DNA of 64,000 nt from Artocarpus heterophyllus (Eukaryota; Streptophyta; Magnoliopsida; Rosales; Moraceae): NCBI GenBank assembly GCA_025403435.1, contig CM046338.1, forward strand, positions 25,588,281-25,652,280, given 5' to 3'. The notes below the pieces were generated by a model, which saw nothing but the letters and a program-made list of their open reading frames with translations, made no database searches and was not told where the DNA came from. Within the stretch, counting starts at the first letter, position 1; each line of letters starts with the position of its first letter. Shown here piece by piece: positions 1-11,800 of the stretch. The position numbers were made by a program, and so were the translations under genes.

Positions 1-420
1 ATCATTTTATTTCTTGAACTTTTAAAATTTCTCACTTTGCTCCATAAACTTTAATAATTATCACTTTACTCTTTGAACATTTGAAGCTCCTCATTTTGCC
101 CTTGTAACTTTCAATTTTTTGTGCAAATAGACGGAATTAAGTCTACATAATTTACACATGGATCACCTGTAAAGGCAAAAATGAGATTTTATCACTTTCA
201 TGTACTAATCATGTAGGCTTAATTTTGTCTATTTGAAAAAAATTATAAATTCAAGGGCAAAAAAGGAGGTTAAAAGTTTAGGGGCACAATGGTGCTTTTT
301 AAAGTTTAAGAGGCAAAATAAAACGTTTTAAAAGTTTAAGGGATAAAGTAGTAATTTTTAAAGTTTGGGGCAAAATAGAAAAGACTTAAAAGTTTAGAGA
401 CCATTGATGTTAATAATCAT
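1..420. mobile_element. Fold-back/Mutator-like repeat, cut by the window start
   Basis: The left arm (about 1-165) carries repeats of the type CACTTTGCTCCATAAACTTT, and the right arm (about 200-410) carries their reverse complements (AAAGTTTAAGAGGCAAAAT and similar). Around the centre a closer inverted match ends CAAATAGACGGAATTAAGTC / GGCTTAATTTTGTCTATTTG. This layout is typical of non-autonomous elements with long, internally repetitive inverted arms. The same arm type occurs at 18.0-19.08 kb. Confidence 0.5.
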
Positions 421-594
421 TCCAAAAACAAACGACAACCGCCACAGAAGGTGAGATTTGGGGCAAGAATTAATTAGTTTGTAACGATATCTAATTTAAA
501 AGTACAACACTCAAACAAATTTTGTTGGCAATCTACCCTCATCGACTGTCGTCATTTTTATACATCATTAATAGTTTATATTAAAGTGACAATA

Positions 595-1122
595 TACTAC
601 AAGAAAAACTATATTTAACGACATATTATTTATGATATGTTGTTTTTGAATATCGTTGAAAAGTACATACAATGACATCTCCAACAAGGATGTCATTAAT
701 GACATTTAAAACAATAATTAACGACATCTATATAAATGTTGTATCAAAGCTCTTTTTTTAACGACAATAGTTTAGTATCGTTAAATTATTTAATGACAAA
801 TAGGAGATGTTGTCAAAGCCTTGGAGATTCTACGACACCCCTTATAGACGATATTAGTCAAGATATAATTTATAAGGGGTGTTGTCGAATCTCTAAGGCT
901 TTGACGACATCTCCTACTTGTCGTTAAATAATTTAACGACACTAAACTATTGTCATTAAAAGAAGACATTTAATACAACATCTATATAGATGTCGTTAAT
1001 TGTTGTTTCAAATATCATTAACGACATATTTGTTGGAGATGTCGTTGTATGTATTTTTCAACGACATTTAAAAACTACATGTCGTAAATAATATATCGTT
1101 AAATATAGTTTTTCTTGTAGTG
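595..1122. mobile_element. CACTA-type palindromic MITE (528 bp)
   Basis: The element ends TACTACAAGAAAAAC and GTTTTTCTTGTAGTG, the classic CACTACAAGAAA terminus of En/Spm transposons with the first base mutated on the left. It is flanked by a 3-bp duplication ATA at 592-594 and 1123-1125, as expected for CACTA insertion. The whole body is a near-perfect palindrome with its centre near 860 and contains many AACGACAT subterminal motifs. It has no coding capacity; reading frames seen across it are by-products of the palindrome. Confidence 0.85.
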
Positions 1123-1125
1123 ATA

Positions 1126-2200
1126 GACTTTGATACATGGAGTGAAGCATTTTCCTCCCTTTTGTTTTCTTTTTTGTAAATTTCGGGGCAATGTTTCGTA
1201 CCTCCGCGCTCTTTTTTATTTTTTATATTTATTTTTTTATCTTTCTCTTTAAATTTTCTTCTCTTTTTTCTTTTTCATACCACTCATTCTTTTAATTTCT
1301 TATTTTTTATTGTTTATTCTGCTTTTATTTAAATTTTTTCCCTCTCCTTTTTTTATCTGTATTTTGAGTGTTTCATTTCCATTTCTTTTCACCTTTGTAC
1401 TTTTTGTTTCTTTCTCCTTAATATCTTATATGTTTTTATATTCACTTTATTAAATTATTTTTCTTGATGTTTATGATCAAAATGCTTTTTTTAATTTATT
1501 CTTAATGCATATATATATATATATATATTACATTTTCTACCATATTATTTTATCGTGCGTAAATTTTAGGTTTCCTACATGTTCTTTTCTTTTTAGAATT
1601 GCCTAAATCTTTTATTATTTCAACTATGACTTTCATAAATGTATTTTACTAATCATTCCCCCTAAATAATTTCTTACATATCTGAGTAAACATTTCTGTC
1701 AACAATGCTTGTAAATATTTGTTATATGTATCACATAAAATATTTACCATCAAAATTTTCCAGCAAAAACTTTGTACCCTTTAAAATGTTGTGCTTAATT
1801 AAACTTTTTCTCTTTCACTAAACTAAAAATTATGAGGAAAATAATAAAAGAGTGTAACTAAATTTAAAGTGACAATAGGCCAGAAGCCCATTGCCTCCAC
1901 TACAGAAACGAAACGTTCCCCTCCTGTTTTTTCATAAAGTTTGGGGGATGTTTCATTCCCCCACCCTCCATTTTTTCTATTTTTTTCTAATTTTTTTAAT
2001 ACCCCTTTTCAACTTTCCTCGTTATTTTTTCATCCAATATAGGTCTAGAGAAATGTCCATGCTTATATTGCATCGCTATTATTTAATTTACAGTACATGA
2101 TTATCTTATATAGTCATATGCATCGCAGTCCAGTGGCTTCTACTTCATATTTCATGACAAAATTCATCCTCATCATTCACACTTAGAATTTGGAATGTAA
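1126..2200. other. AT- and pyrimidine-rich spacer
   Basis: No gene is seen. The stretch is T-rich on the plus strand and holds a (TA)n microsatellite at about 1508-1528. Two diverged copies of a roughly 60-bp segment occur at about 1147-1207 and 1912-1974. Confidence 0.6.
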
Positions 2201-2205
2201 GTTCC

Positions 2206-4376
2206 TGTAACGCTCCGAAATTTATTAAATGTTACTGTAATGTAAAATGATGGATTAGTGTGCCATAATTAATGTTTCAACATTAATTTGATTATTTGGT
2301 TGAATTTTGAATTTTTGGTTGTTTTGTTAATTTGATAAATTCAAATGATTTCTTATTGTTTTAAAATAATGTTTTGAGTTTTAAAACACAACAATTTGTA
2401 AAATATTAAAAATATTCCGTTTTACAAAAACGTGGGTGGCACATGGTTTTCGCACAGTAAAACCGCCCACAAATTTTCTCTATTTATTTCCTTTTTCCCC
2501 TCCTCTCTCCTCACTCTCCCTAATCTCACTCTTTCTCCTCTCTCTCGTTCTCTCTCCCGTTCACTCTCTCGTTCTCCCTCAAATTTTCTCTCTCAAATTT
2601 TGAATCAAATTCGAAGCCAAGCTTCGGGTTAGCAAGGAAGAAGCTCGGGAACGTGATTTGGCAACCGAGAACACGGATTGAAGCTTCGATTCGAGGTTAG
2701 TTTTGAGATTTCTAAACTTTTTTTCAAAATTTTCAATTTTGTGTATTTTTAAAATCTAGGTTTGCTTGAGCTTAGAAAACCTTTGATTTGAGTTAAACGA
2801 ACTTAGAACAACTAGAATCTAAACTTAGATTGAAGAAAAACGGGTTGGATTCAAGATTTTTCATTTTTCTCCTCATTTTCTTATTTTTGGATTTTTGAGA
2901 TTTTTGTGTTTGAATCTTGTTTGAATGAGTTCAAAAGTGTCTAAACATGTTTTTCTATCATCTATGATTGTTTTTCATGCCTGAGATTTGAGAAAAACAG
3001 GTTAAAATCAAGATTTGGATTTTGGGGGATCAAAAACCCGTGGCTGGGATTTCTGGGTTTTCCCAGTTCGGCAGGCCGAACTACGTGTTCGGCAGGCCGG
3101 ATCAAGGGATCGGCAGGCCGGTGTTCATTTGTCCGGCAGGCCGAACCTAGGAATTGTCCGACCGACTGGACTTGGCTTCTGGCAGGCCAAACTGTACAGT
3201 TCGGTCGGCCGAAGTAGGGAGTCCTGCAGGCCGGCCGGGCATGAGAAATTTTGTGATTTTTCAACTGTTTTCACTGATTTGAACCCCGATTGAAATTCCA
3301 ACCTTATAAAATGATTTTAAAGATATAAATGGCACACTAGGACATCATGAAATGGTTTAGTAACACAGGATGACTCGAGCTAGATATTGATCGACTTAGT
3401 GTGTAACTAGAATCGTTCGTGGTTTCACAGAGCTAACGCATAACGAGATTTCGGTGTGGGCCACAGACACAAGTATCGAGGTAGGACTTCTACCCTTCTT
3501 TGGTAACCTCGTTTCAAAATGATTTGGGTTGAAAAGGGTTTTTATGAAAATGTTTTTAATGATTGATTGAAAATGAATTTATCGGTTATGTTTTAATAAA
3601 CCGTGAACTGAAATGAACTTTATAATGAATGTAAATGATGAAACTCGGTAAATGGGTTTTGATTAATGATGGAAATAAAATGCCATATCAGAGATCGGGT
3701 TGTGTAGCGATCGACTTTGGGGGCAAGTCCCGAAACCCAGCTAGGCCACTACGGTGGTGATATCCTTATGGTTTGCCTAGGAAGCAAATGACATTTCTGG
3801 TCGACCGAATAAACTGTTTTGGGTAAGAACAGTTTTATTAAATATATTTATTTATTTATTCAAGGTTTCTTTTAATTAATTCCTGAATAATAAAATGTTT
3901 CTTTAAATTAAATTATTTATTAAAATATAGTCCTACTGAGCCTTTCGCTTACATTTTATTTGTTTTTAAATTTTTCCCCCTCTAGGTGGATTCCCATTTA
4001 GGTTCGGAGAGGACTTCTCGGACAGAACCCAGGAGCAGTAGAAGGATTAGTAGGTTATTTATATTAATTGTTCAATACATGTAATGTTTTTAACTTTCTT
4101 TATGATTGGACTGTGGTTGTATTATTATATTGTCAGTACTATGTGTGTACACAAGTTGTGGGTCGGTGGACCCATACTCGTGGCTCTTTTATTTTATTAT
4201 TATTCGCTCAATGATTTCACTTGCTTAATGCTTAGGATTTCTTTTATAAAATATTGTTTTGAAACTTTCATATTTTATATTTAATTTAACCCCTAAACTG
4301 TTGATTTTAATTAAATTTTCTTTTTAATTAATTTAAATAATCCGCCACGTCACCTCCCGTACTCCGGGGTGTGACA
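2206..4376 (+). mobile_element. Solo LTR of a Ty3/gypsy element (2171 bp)
   Basis: The sequence starts TGTAACGCTCCGAAATT and ends CTCCGGGGTGTGACA, the standard ends of chromovirus-type gypsy LTRs. It is flanked by a perfect 5-bp target duplication GTTCC at 2201-2205 and 4377-4381. No internal element sequence is present, so it is a solo LTR left by recombination between two LTRs. A pyrimidine-rich tract at 2500-2590 looks like a leader region, which favours the plus orientation. Confidence 0.88.
3062..3235 (+). repeat. GGCAGGCCG motif cluster
   Basis: About seven copies of GGCAGGCCG or close variants, often followed by AAC, recur every 20-45 bp inside the solo LTR. The block is GC-rich compared with its surroundings and has palindromic potential (GGCC cores). 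Confidence 0.75.
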
Positions 4377-4381
4377 GTTCC

Positions 4382-5231
4382 TTATACACTTTTTTCCATT
4401 CCACTCTCTTTATTTAAAATAATTACATCATTAATACAATCAAAATTTTGTGGATAAAGTATCCATGTAAGTAGTCTTCTTCACAATTAGTGGAATGAGA
4501 TGTCTCTACATTACGTTTAGACATCAACTATCGTATCTTTCGTTTTTACTGCCAAAAAAAAAAGGAAAACCTTGTTTCAATCATAACGTACAAATGTTAT
4601 GCTACCCTAAGGGCATATGTTATTCTCCTTTCTATAAACATTATACAACGCGACGCATGTTGTTACTCCACGCCCAAACAAAATTAAAATATATTCAGTA
4701 AATTACTTAAATCGGGATTTAAAGTTTGAAATGTTTACTATAAAACCCAGTCAATACAAATTCCAACACACAGCAAGCGGTCATCTCTACAAACATCAGA
4801 TACGTTATATATTAAATATTGCCAACAAAAGGACAAAAAACTGGTAGCACAGAATCAATTAAACATCAAATTCTTCCAACTCAGGGGGCAAACTGTCAGG
4901 ATGTAAGGACTATTATATATATATATATATTGTCCCTATTCAAAGACTTGATACTCTAGTTGGAGGGCATAAGACCATCTCAATATATAGGTATTTGTTG
5001 AACAACCTAACAAGGAATACACCTCCGTATATCAATCTATACCAATAAGATCCGATCAACAATATTCCAGGACTGGTAAAGATAAAATTGCTAACAGCAA
5101 TCCAAACGCGAGTTACGATATTAAACTCTATCAAAATAGTCCAAGCCTTTAACAAATGTTTTGATAAACGAAATATCACAATAAAGCAAAATTTTCATAA
5201 AGAAAATATCACGTTAAAACAAAAACAAAAA
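4382..5231. other. Intergenic AT-rich DNA
   Basis: No supported gene. A (TA)n microsatellite lies at about 4914-4930. Short reading frames here have no recognisable content. Confidence 0.6.
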
Positions 5232-5702
5232 GGTTAATTGTATAATTACACCTTCTAATTTTAACAATTTCTTAATCTATTTCTCTATTTTTAGAATCAA
5301 CAAAGGTATTATTTGAATTTAAAAAACTTGTTTCAATTTTATCTTTTATGAGTAAAAAAAAAATTAGCAAAATAACATAATTATCTTTAAACAGGTGTGA
5401 AAAATATTTCATAGATTTAAAATTATAAAAAATTCTAAAACAAAAGATCAAATTTCAAAGAAAGATCTTAATTTTTAGGGCTTTTTGAAAATTAAAATAT
5501 TTATGTAAAAAATTTTTTAAGAAGAAAAATATATTTTAAAAACAAATTTTGCCTAATTAAAGGTGCTTTTGCCGAATCTCAAATTTTTTTCAAATTGAAA
5601 CAAATTTTTTAAACTCAAAGAATATCTCTTTAGTTTCTAAAAACAGAAGGATAAATTGAGAAATAATTAAAACTATAAGATACAATTATGTAATTAACCC
5701 GA
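5232..5702. mobile_element. Inverted-repeat MITE (about 470 bp)
   Basis: The left end begins GGTTAATTGTATAATTACA, and the right end is its imperfect reverse complement (TACAATTATGTAATTAACC). The arms match over roughly 120 bp. No coding sequence is present. It sits only about 50 bp beyond the proposed last exon of the receptor gene, where it could contribute transcript-end sequence. The superfamily is not certain; a clear target duplication was not found. Confidence 0.6.
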
Positions 5703-5754
5703 CAAAATAATCAGTTTAGGATCTTCCACTGATGATCAGCACATTCTCAACGCT

Positions 5755-5790
5755 TCAATTCCCTTTTCCTGCTAGCGTGACCTTCAAAGT
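5755..5790 (-). CDS. TNL exon 8 (tentative): last 11 codons
   Basis: A good acceptor (pyrimidine tract, CTCTCAG at 5791-5797) followed by an 11-codon phase-0 reading frame (TLKVTLAGKGN, stop TGA at 5755-5757) could form the last exon, joined to the donor at 6205. Nothing in the peptide is recognisable, and the alternative is that exon 7 carries the stop at 6134. Confidence 0.4.
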   Translation of the reverse strand, partial: TLKVTLAGKGN

Positions 5791-8700
5791 CTGAGAGGTA
5801 AAAGAGTGAGTAGCTTAAGCTCAATAGTACAACAAATATCACCAAGAACATCCTTTATAAATATTTAAGAAGAAAACCATTGCTTTGTAGAAGTAGAAGA
5901 GGGGGCAAGTTCTTAGGTCTAACGCACTATATAAGATGATTGATACAACCATGTACAAGTCCGAACTATAACTAAAAGATGGTTAAAATTAATATGCACC
6001 TAACACGGTGAGAAAAAGCGTAAATATTTGTAAACCAAATAAATCAATAGATGCCAAGCATATCAATATTCCAATTTGAAAAAAAAAGGAACTCTTTCTA
6101 AATTCACCCCTATATACGCTTGTATTAAATAAACTAGAAATAAGTTATTGGTCTATACCAACATAAATAGTTATGACTATTGATGAGAGTGATAGAGAGA
6201 CAGACCTTGACTAATCGATGGTCCCTACATGAGTTCAGTATCTGATCATATTCATCGTCTTCACATGCTAGCATTCTATCAATCAGATCCCTTTCTTCAA
6301 CAAATGAAGTGCAGCACTGGATTATTGTTTGCTCCAGTTCTTTTGTATCTTTCTCATATAATAAGCGCATGCCGCTCTTCTCCACAACCAAGCCGGGGCA
6401 ATAACTGTAAATCTTAGCCTCTACACTAGGTTTTTCACTCAGCACTGCAAGCAGCACACGAGGAATGTAAGTCATCCAAATGAACCCGCGCAAATAAAAC
6501 CACTTAATTTTATCTTTCGTGACACAACACGTTGTGGCAGGGTTTATGCAGCATCCTTCGCTTGATAAGTGACAAAGAAGCCTGATAGATCCTTTTAAAA
6601 AAACATCAGGATGCTCCTTGACCGAGAAAGATGCACATACAACAAGCCCTCTCCAACTCTTGTCATCACTCAGATTTGAAGGAAGTGCAATTCCCATCTT
6701 CGAGTCGACATGTTGATATTCAAACCACTCTGGGATCCCCTTCTGAGGGAAACATAAGCTGTATGGTGAGCATGGAGAAAAATGCTTTAGAACGAAGAGT
6801 ATGTCTCCTTTTAGGCTAAGTGTGACCAGAACGCGATGGTTGAAGAATTCTCGGAGTAGAACTTTAAGAGTTTTTATCTGGTCTTGTGAATCGTTTGTAC
6901 GGAGTAGACTCTCAGCCATTATATGCAAATGGTTGAAAGTAGCGGACAAATTTTCAGAAGTATCTTCTTGAATTTCGTCCCAATTCTCGAAAAAGGAGCG
7001 TTTGGAGTGTAATACAACCGAGTCACTGCTATAGAAAGCTTGCCTTTCAGCATATTCCTTTCTGTACTCGTCTAATGAAGTTGAAACTTCTTTTGCAAGT
7101 TGGTCAGTACTTGTCTGAAGCTTATGGGAAGACAATATTATATTCCTTTCCCTACAGTAGTTCACATGAATAAAATCTTGCATTAGGATGTAGAATTAAT
7201 TAATTGATATATGGTATACATAAAAAATTTAAAATAAAAATTACATATGCAAAATACAGGTGCAGTCATGGAAATCAAACCTTGGAGTATAAGTGGTGAT
7301 GGGACTAGGTTGAGACATTTCTCGTTCGAATGCAATATCACTCTCATCATCATCACTTTGATAATTCTTAAGGAGATCTGTTGCTGCTTCACGAACAACG
7401 CGAAGGAGAAATGGTGAAAAAAATATGCTCTCTATTATTTTTTCGCTTAACAACTTTGAATATTGCTCGTACAGCAACCTGGCTCCACACATCACGACTT
7501 CCACATCTGAGGTAGCGGGCTTAAAGAAAGCGCTTATACCTTCATACTTATTCAATTCTTCCGGGAAATCGTTGCGGGGGATGTGGATTGCAACGAAATG
7601 TCTAATAGGCACTTTGAAATGACAAGTGAAAAAAGATAACATACCTTTCCCATGGGCGTACAGATCAACGTCCAGATCAGCTAATTTTAAAGCTGAATAC
7701 TCCGATCGGTATGGTTTACATTTAACATATAATTCAAGACCTAGCCAGCTTCTATCCTTGCATATGTTGGGAGGAATGTAGCAGATTGCAACATTCCCCA
7801 CGCTATGGTGGAAAAACCATGGTGAAAGTATTGGAAAAGGGAATATAAGTTGAAAAATGTTGCAACGTGCGAAGCTTCCCTATTAATATTGCAAAAATCA
7901 GTGAGTTGGTGTTAGAAGAATATCGTTCTGAGAAAGGGAGACAGAGATATGGACAAAGACAAAGACGACTGACCTGAAAGAGTGCCAAAAGCATTGAGTG
8001 TGTTTCATTTATGTAATTTTTATGCTCGATTGAAGGCATATCGTCCCAGACAGCGTGGTTGTGTTCTGCTTCATTATGGGGCACTCCCAAACTACTTTCT
8101 TCTTTCCTTTGTCTGGGCTTGACTGTTGTTATGTTGCCAGAGGACTCCAATTCATTGGCACCTTCAAATAGTTCCCTGCAATGTCGACTAAAACTCAATT
8201 CTAAATCCAAGTGTTCATTACAACTTTGAGATAATTTTTCACTGAATTTTTTCACATCTTTCTCAAATACTGGATGGATTCCAAACATTCGTAACTCCAC
8301 ATCCAATCTATTGATTGAAAAAGAAGCTACAATAACTCCACTTGATTTGCTTAACTGCTCTCCAAACCATTCAAATGGCACATACTGGCACACCCCGAAT
8401 GAACCAAGTCTGAAGCTTTTAAAGCTTGCAAAGCCTAGGGTCTTCTCAAGTGGACGCTCATCGACGTGAAAGTGACAAAAGATGCTTTCCAGTTCCCTTG
8501 CTTCATTATTGATGTAAAAGTTGTTTTTCAATTTCTTTGCTTCGTCAACCTTATCACGCTTGAGTTCCTTGATAATAAAAACAACCAAAAGGGCGAAACC
8601 CTTGGTTCTGCGGCCCTCATCCTTGTGATCTTCTAAAGATAGCTCAATTTTTAAGGGGGACTTTGTATTCAAATTCGTGCACCAAAGAGGAATGGTAGTA

Positions 8701-8856
8701 CATGGAAAACGAATTTCAAATCTTTTCCCGCCATTTATTTTTTCCTGTAAACACAAGCAATAAAGGGAAAAGAAACTAATTGGAGAGGTATTTGATCTGT
8801 GTACAACATATGGAAGAGAGACGTATACATTCATACATACATGCATGCATATATGG

Positions 8857-8891
<35 letters not shown>

Positions 8892-11800
8892 TCGAACCTC
8901 AATGAATTTAGGAAAGAGTAAATCAACATGCTCCACGGGCATCGGAAGTGGCGCGTGAATCATGCGCTCTTCATCAACACTTGATGAATCTAGGCAATTT
9001 ATGAAATGAAACCCCTTCTTTGAGGTCCATACTGTCAGCTCAGTTTTTGAGTAACCGGTTAGCATTGGACAATCGCCTGCATTTATATTATCCAAATTGA
9101 TAGGAAAGTGTTTTGGCAACGACAGAAGCTTGCTACATTTGAACAAGTAAAGAGTGTTTAGCTCAGAAAGTTGAGAGATGCTCTCAGGTATGCTGCTAAA
9201 ATTGTTTTCAGCGAGATTTAGATACTGCAGCGACAATAAGCAACCAATATCGTCTGGCAACCGAACAAGTCCACATCTCCTTAAAGATAATGTTTTGAGG
9301 CTCTTCAGACGCACAATGGATAAAGGCAATTTTCTTAAAGGAGTTCCATCCGCAAAAAACTCCTCCAGGTTTTCCAATCTTCCAAGGTCTTCTGGCAATT
9401 CGTCCATAGACACGCAGCCCGATATAATGAGAGCTTTCAAAGACGTCAGACCACGAAGAATGCCATTTTGTAGATTCAAAAGATTCTTGCAGTTTGACAG
9501 CGAGAATATTATAAGGCCAGTCAAGAGGGTGACTGAAGTTGGCAACTCTCTTATACCCGTCCCTTCTAAATCTAGTTCAGACAAGTTTTTCATGTCTCCT
9601 ACAACGTCAGGGAACTCCTTGAGGTTTGAACATCGACAGAGAAGCAAAGTTGTGAGAGATTTTAAGCTTATCCTTTGAGGCAGCCTTTTAAGGTTTTCAC
9701 AACCCTTCAAATTCAACAAAACAAGACGTTGGAGATCTCCAATTGATGGATGAAGCTCTGATAGGCTTTTACAATCTTCAAGGACCAATCTCGCTAGATT
9801 TGGGGTGAAACTGAAATCGGGAGTCTCCGTCAAGTATTGGCAATTGCTGAGATTGATTAGTACTAAATTTTCCAAGTGCTGTCAGAGAAAACACCAAACC
9901 CAAAAAAAGAAGAAAAAATGTTAAAGAAATCATGGGAAATAGCTCATTACCATTGATAAGCAAGGAAATGACAATCAAAAATCTTACCTTAGTTTCCTTC
10001 CAAAGTTGTTCAAGGTGACTATTAGGCATGCTGAGCTCAACAAGCCTTTCCGATTGAAAACTTGAGGATAATGACATCAGAGGATATCCATGCCATTCCA
10101 ATAGTCTTAGTTCTCTAGAAAGATAGTACCCATCGTGGCTTTCTGAAAATTTCACGTTACAAATCTTCAATAATCTTAGATGCCTCATCTTCTTGAATGG
10201 ATCAGAGAGTATTTTTTCCTCTCTTGGCGGAGTTAGGAATATGCCTTGAACAACTCCTGTTCCCTGTGCAAGAATATGTCTGGTAAGTAAAATTTTTTAA
10301 CGTATGGCTATATGTATATAATCATGGACAACAGTTTAAGAAGAAGAAAACGATTAAAATTCTTGAAAATGGTTGGGAAAGGAATTAATTAGCTCTCTGT
10401 GAGTGTTCAATTGGCTCCATACGCTACTTTTTTTACAATTTAATTCGTGCTCCCTACTTATAAAAATCATAATAATTGTGTCCTCACTATTTTTAAGTAA
10501 ATGCTGCAAGAGAATGATTGATCAACTCGTACATCCAAGCTAAAGTGGCGTCTAGTAGCACTTACTAGATATCAAAATCGCTATCAGACTTTTGATATTC
10601 TATTTTATTACAAAGGGAAAAGAAAAAAGAGTACCAAGGCGAAACGTCAAGTGATGAAGCAGATATTGTAGTGCCGATGTGGCAGTCCCTGGAAGGCTGT
10701 TTTGTCAAAATTCACTCCTTTGTAATTAGTTTAGTTTTAGTCTTCAGTTTTGGGATTTCTTGTAGAGAGTTAGTAAGAGAAATAAGAGCGAGAAAATCTG
10801 AGTAAAGAACTGTTAAAGTAATCTGGGGTTCTTTGGGTGGTTTTCAAGAATCTTGGTTCATCGTTGTATAGAGAATTCTGTTGATGAATAAAATTTTTGG
10901 TTCAGTGGTTTTTAGTTGAGGAAACAACAGTTTATGATTCAATTAGCGTTTGATTTCTCTTCAATTGCTGTTAGAGCTATGGATCACCATGATTTCGGGC
11001 TTAGCAAGATTCGATATTGAGATATTTACTAGGAAAAATGACTTGGGTGTGTGGATGGTTAAGATTTGGTTCATCAAGGACTCCACGATGCCCTAGCTGG
11101 AGGGAAGAATCTACCCAGTACTCTCTCAGATGCAAAGAAGAAGAACATTCTTGGGAAGGCCCACAGTGTAATTATCCTGAGTTTGGGTGATCGAGTTTTG
11201 AGGAGAGTATGGAAGGAATCCTTGGCTGTAGCTGTTTGGCAGAAATTAGAAAATCTCTACATGACGAAATCCTTGGCATATTGCATGTTCTTGAAGAGAC
11301 TACTTCACACATTTCAGACGCAACCGCAAGCCGAAATCTGACCATTTAGATGATTTTAGTTAAATCATTCTTGACCTAGAAAATATAGATGTCAAGGTAG
11401 AAGATGAAGGTCATGCAGTGATATTAACGAGTTCATTTCCTGAATCATATGAAAATTTTGTTGATACCATGTTGTATGGTAAAGAAAGTTTGTCTACAGA
11501 AGAAATTCAATCTACTTTGATGTCTAAGGAATTAAAGAAAAAAATTGAGATGCAATGGGGTTAATGGGTAGAGGAAGACAAGATAAATGAGAAGTGAAGT
11601 TCAAGAAAAGGGCAAGATCGAAGTCTAAAACAATGAAGAAATGTTTCATGTGTCATAAGGAGGGCCATTTCAAGAAAGAGTACCCCAAGCAGAAGAACAA
11701 GGGATCCGAAACGATTAAAGAATCTGAAGTTGTTGATGTTGCTTCATATGGGTATGAGAGCTATGAAGTTCTTATAGTATCATAAAACAGATCTGAAGAG

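Noticed and set aside
736..927. 63-codon frame
   Set aside because: It lies across the centre of the palindromic CACTA MITE and is a by-product of its inverted repeat.
2962..3293. Overlapping reading frames of 92-100 codons on both strands
   Set aside because: They lie inside the solo LTR and arise from the GC-rich GGCAGGCCG repeat cluster. The peptides are repeat-derived and match no family I know.
9178..9678. 166-codon plus-strand frame
   Set aside because: It is the antisense shadow of the LRR exon of the receptor gene.
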